Notes under the pieces: model-generated
Seen by the model: the letters and a program-made list of their open reading frames with translations, nothing else
What the model was told of the DNA's origin: nothing
The model's database searches: none
Position numbers and translations under genes: made by a program
NCBI GenBank assembly: GCA_037833965.1
Contig: AP031355.1
Coordinates: 20,361,501-20,425,500 of the forward strand
Direction of reading: 5' to 3'
DNA length: 64,000 nt
From: Marchantia polymorpha subsp. ruderalis
Taxonomy: Eukaryota; Streptophyta; Marchantiopsida; Marchantiales; Marchantiaceae
Shown: piece by piece, positions 62,710 through 64,000 of the stretch
Layout: every line of letters starts with the position of its first letter
Numbering within the stretch: position 1 is the stretch's first letter

Positions 62710-64000
62710 AGAGGACCTTCGGACGAACAAGTCCCTCCCTGCTAGGAAAGAGCTCAGGTTAGTTCCCAGGAATAGCTTTGCAGTTATTTCGAGAAAAAGA
62801 AAGCATGTGATGAGTGAGGACATAAACGAGGGCGGCCATGGGCATGCCTGAGCTGAACTCGACGTTGACCGCGCTTGAGGGCATGCGATATTATGGGGTA
62901 CGTACGAGTTCAAAAATAAAGAGTAACAAATAACGCTGACACCTGTAAACTCTGTTTCTACAATTTCTGGATCAGGTGAATTAGGCGGTCTAGACTCGTG
63001 TTACAGACAATTATTCTCGTGACGATCAAGTTTGACAGCCGCCTTGGCAAAGTCCGTGATAATTCCAGTCTCTTCCAGTCTCCATCTTATCACATCCATA
63101 TGAACAACAATCTGCTCTGAGTTCTGTAAAGGATATCGCTGCGTTTGCCCTTCGTGGTTTGGAAAGCTTAAAGATCTAATCCTATCAACAATATACGACT
63201 TCGTTCTATGATATGTAATGATGTACTATTATACTGTATGATGTACACGTTTATCCATGTACGTGTCTTGCATCAAAAAATTGAATTTAAAGAGTGTATA
63301 GAGTATAACGAAGTTACTAACTTTACAATTCATGATGATTAACAGATGGTTGAGAAGTCAGATGACGATATTGTTGAGTTTCGAGTTGATGCTAAATTTG
63401 TATTGGGTATCGTTATCTAGAGTCTGATGCTATGAATTTCTCACAACCTGCGGAGACTAGTAGCAACCCGTGGCTACACCAGAGTAAAGGGATTGGTGCT
63501 TGGTGATGAATTAGAATCCATTGTTCCAACATAGTCTAAAATATCAAAATATAGAACTATAATCACAATTAGCACTACCATGGGTCAATTTATTGCAGGA
63601 AGATGGAAAGGAGTGTAATGGACCTCGGAACATGCGAATGGAATAATTAAAGAAGATATTGGCTGTAAATTAAAGCTAATGTCGGGTTGACTCATTTTGT
63701 TGGATAGAAAAGTTCCTGGTTAACATGCTTACGTACAGAGCATGTGTGTGAGCACAACATCTATGTAAGAGCAGAATGAAAGCACCTATTGCACGATACT
63801 TATGAAGAAGCCTTCGAGATATTGCGTTATCAAAGCTCTCACATGTGCCGATTACAAGGATACTTATAATATTCGGAGAATTTTACTTTAAAGATGAGAT
63901 AAGGGCGATGACAAGAGGGGTGACACATGTGATGTTTACTCCACAGTGGGCAAGTAAACTTTTCACCCAAAACGGGGCTGTTATTTTTAACTTAACATGA
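62710..64000. repeat. Upstream block of DIR-B copy 5, direct copy of 17.8-19.0 kb
   Basis: It aligns with 17.78-19.0 kb over its whole length and, reversed, with 45.4-46.7 kb. The block continues past the window end. A 21-base segment around 63301 (GAGTATAACGAAGTTACTAA) is one marker. No gene is seen. Confidence 0.7.

Overview
This window is nuclear DNA from a land plant. The evidence is a plant-type polyphenol oxidase with a predicted 5' UTR intron, two families of dirigent-like proteins, TATA-driven genes with GT-AG introns, Ty1/copia debris and stretches of telomere-like CCCTAAA repeats. The mix of a single-exon polyphenol oxidase with a dirigent-like cluster most resembles a bryophyte, probably a liverwort such as Marchantia. 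That assignment is inference; no diagnostic marker gene is present.

Genes. Three protein families are well supported. (1) DIR-B is a 210-residue dirigent-like barrel protein with a His/Gly-rich tail. Five nearly identical copies lie at 16.9-17.5 kb (-), 24.65-25.28 kb (+), 36.1-36.7 kb (-), 47.3-48.0 kb (+) and 61.8-62.5 kb (-). Each has the same TATA promoter and a predicted intron just before the ATG. (2) DIR-A is a secreted dirigent-like protein with one open copy (34.66-35.15 kb) and two broken ones (9.49-9.68 kb, 49.67-50.14 kb). (3) One polyphenol oxidase (57.6-59.5 kb) keeps all the copper ligands. Dirigent proteins and polyphenol oxidases both act in phenolic chemistry, so the locus may be a phenolic-metabolism cluster; nothing here proves cooperation.

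Architecture. The region was built by repeated inverted and direct segmental duplication. Blocks at 6.7-9.9, 26.7-28.6, 33.9-37.9 and 17.7-20.3 kb reappear at 49.4-51.8, 53.2-55.6, 44.3-48.3 and 61.3-64.0 kb, mostly inverted. AT-rich stretches with decayed copia fragments separate them (20.7-23.4, 37.9-43.9 kb).

Mobile DNA. Two element families, called D and E here, are the most unusual content. Both have TGT...ACA ends and 5-bp target duplications. D (complete copy 28644-33872, duplication CTGAC, empty site preserved at 53.6 kb) carries one 991-codon ORF with a conserved N-terminal domain, a low-complexity middle and a coiled-coil end. Three partial copies (A, B, C) lie in the first 9.5 kb. 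E (2364-4671, duplication CTGGC; 11401-14846, duplication CCTTG) encodes no recognisable enzyme, carries a 31-bp minisatellite and ends in a TGTGAGC inverted repeat. D and E share a hairpin module of about 100 bp and many short GC-rich palindromes, which in D also run through the coding sequence. They look like a related, possibly undescribed, transposon system. The first 6.7 kb is a nest: copy A in copy B, E in copy B, and copy B in a third E. A separate 382-bp inverted-repeat element (60855-61236, 6-bp duplication) carries a 46-codon ORF.
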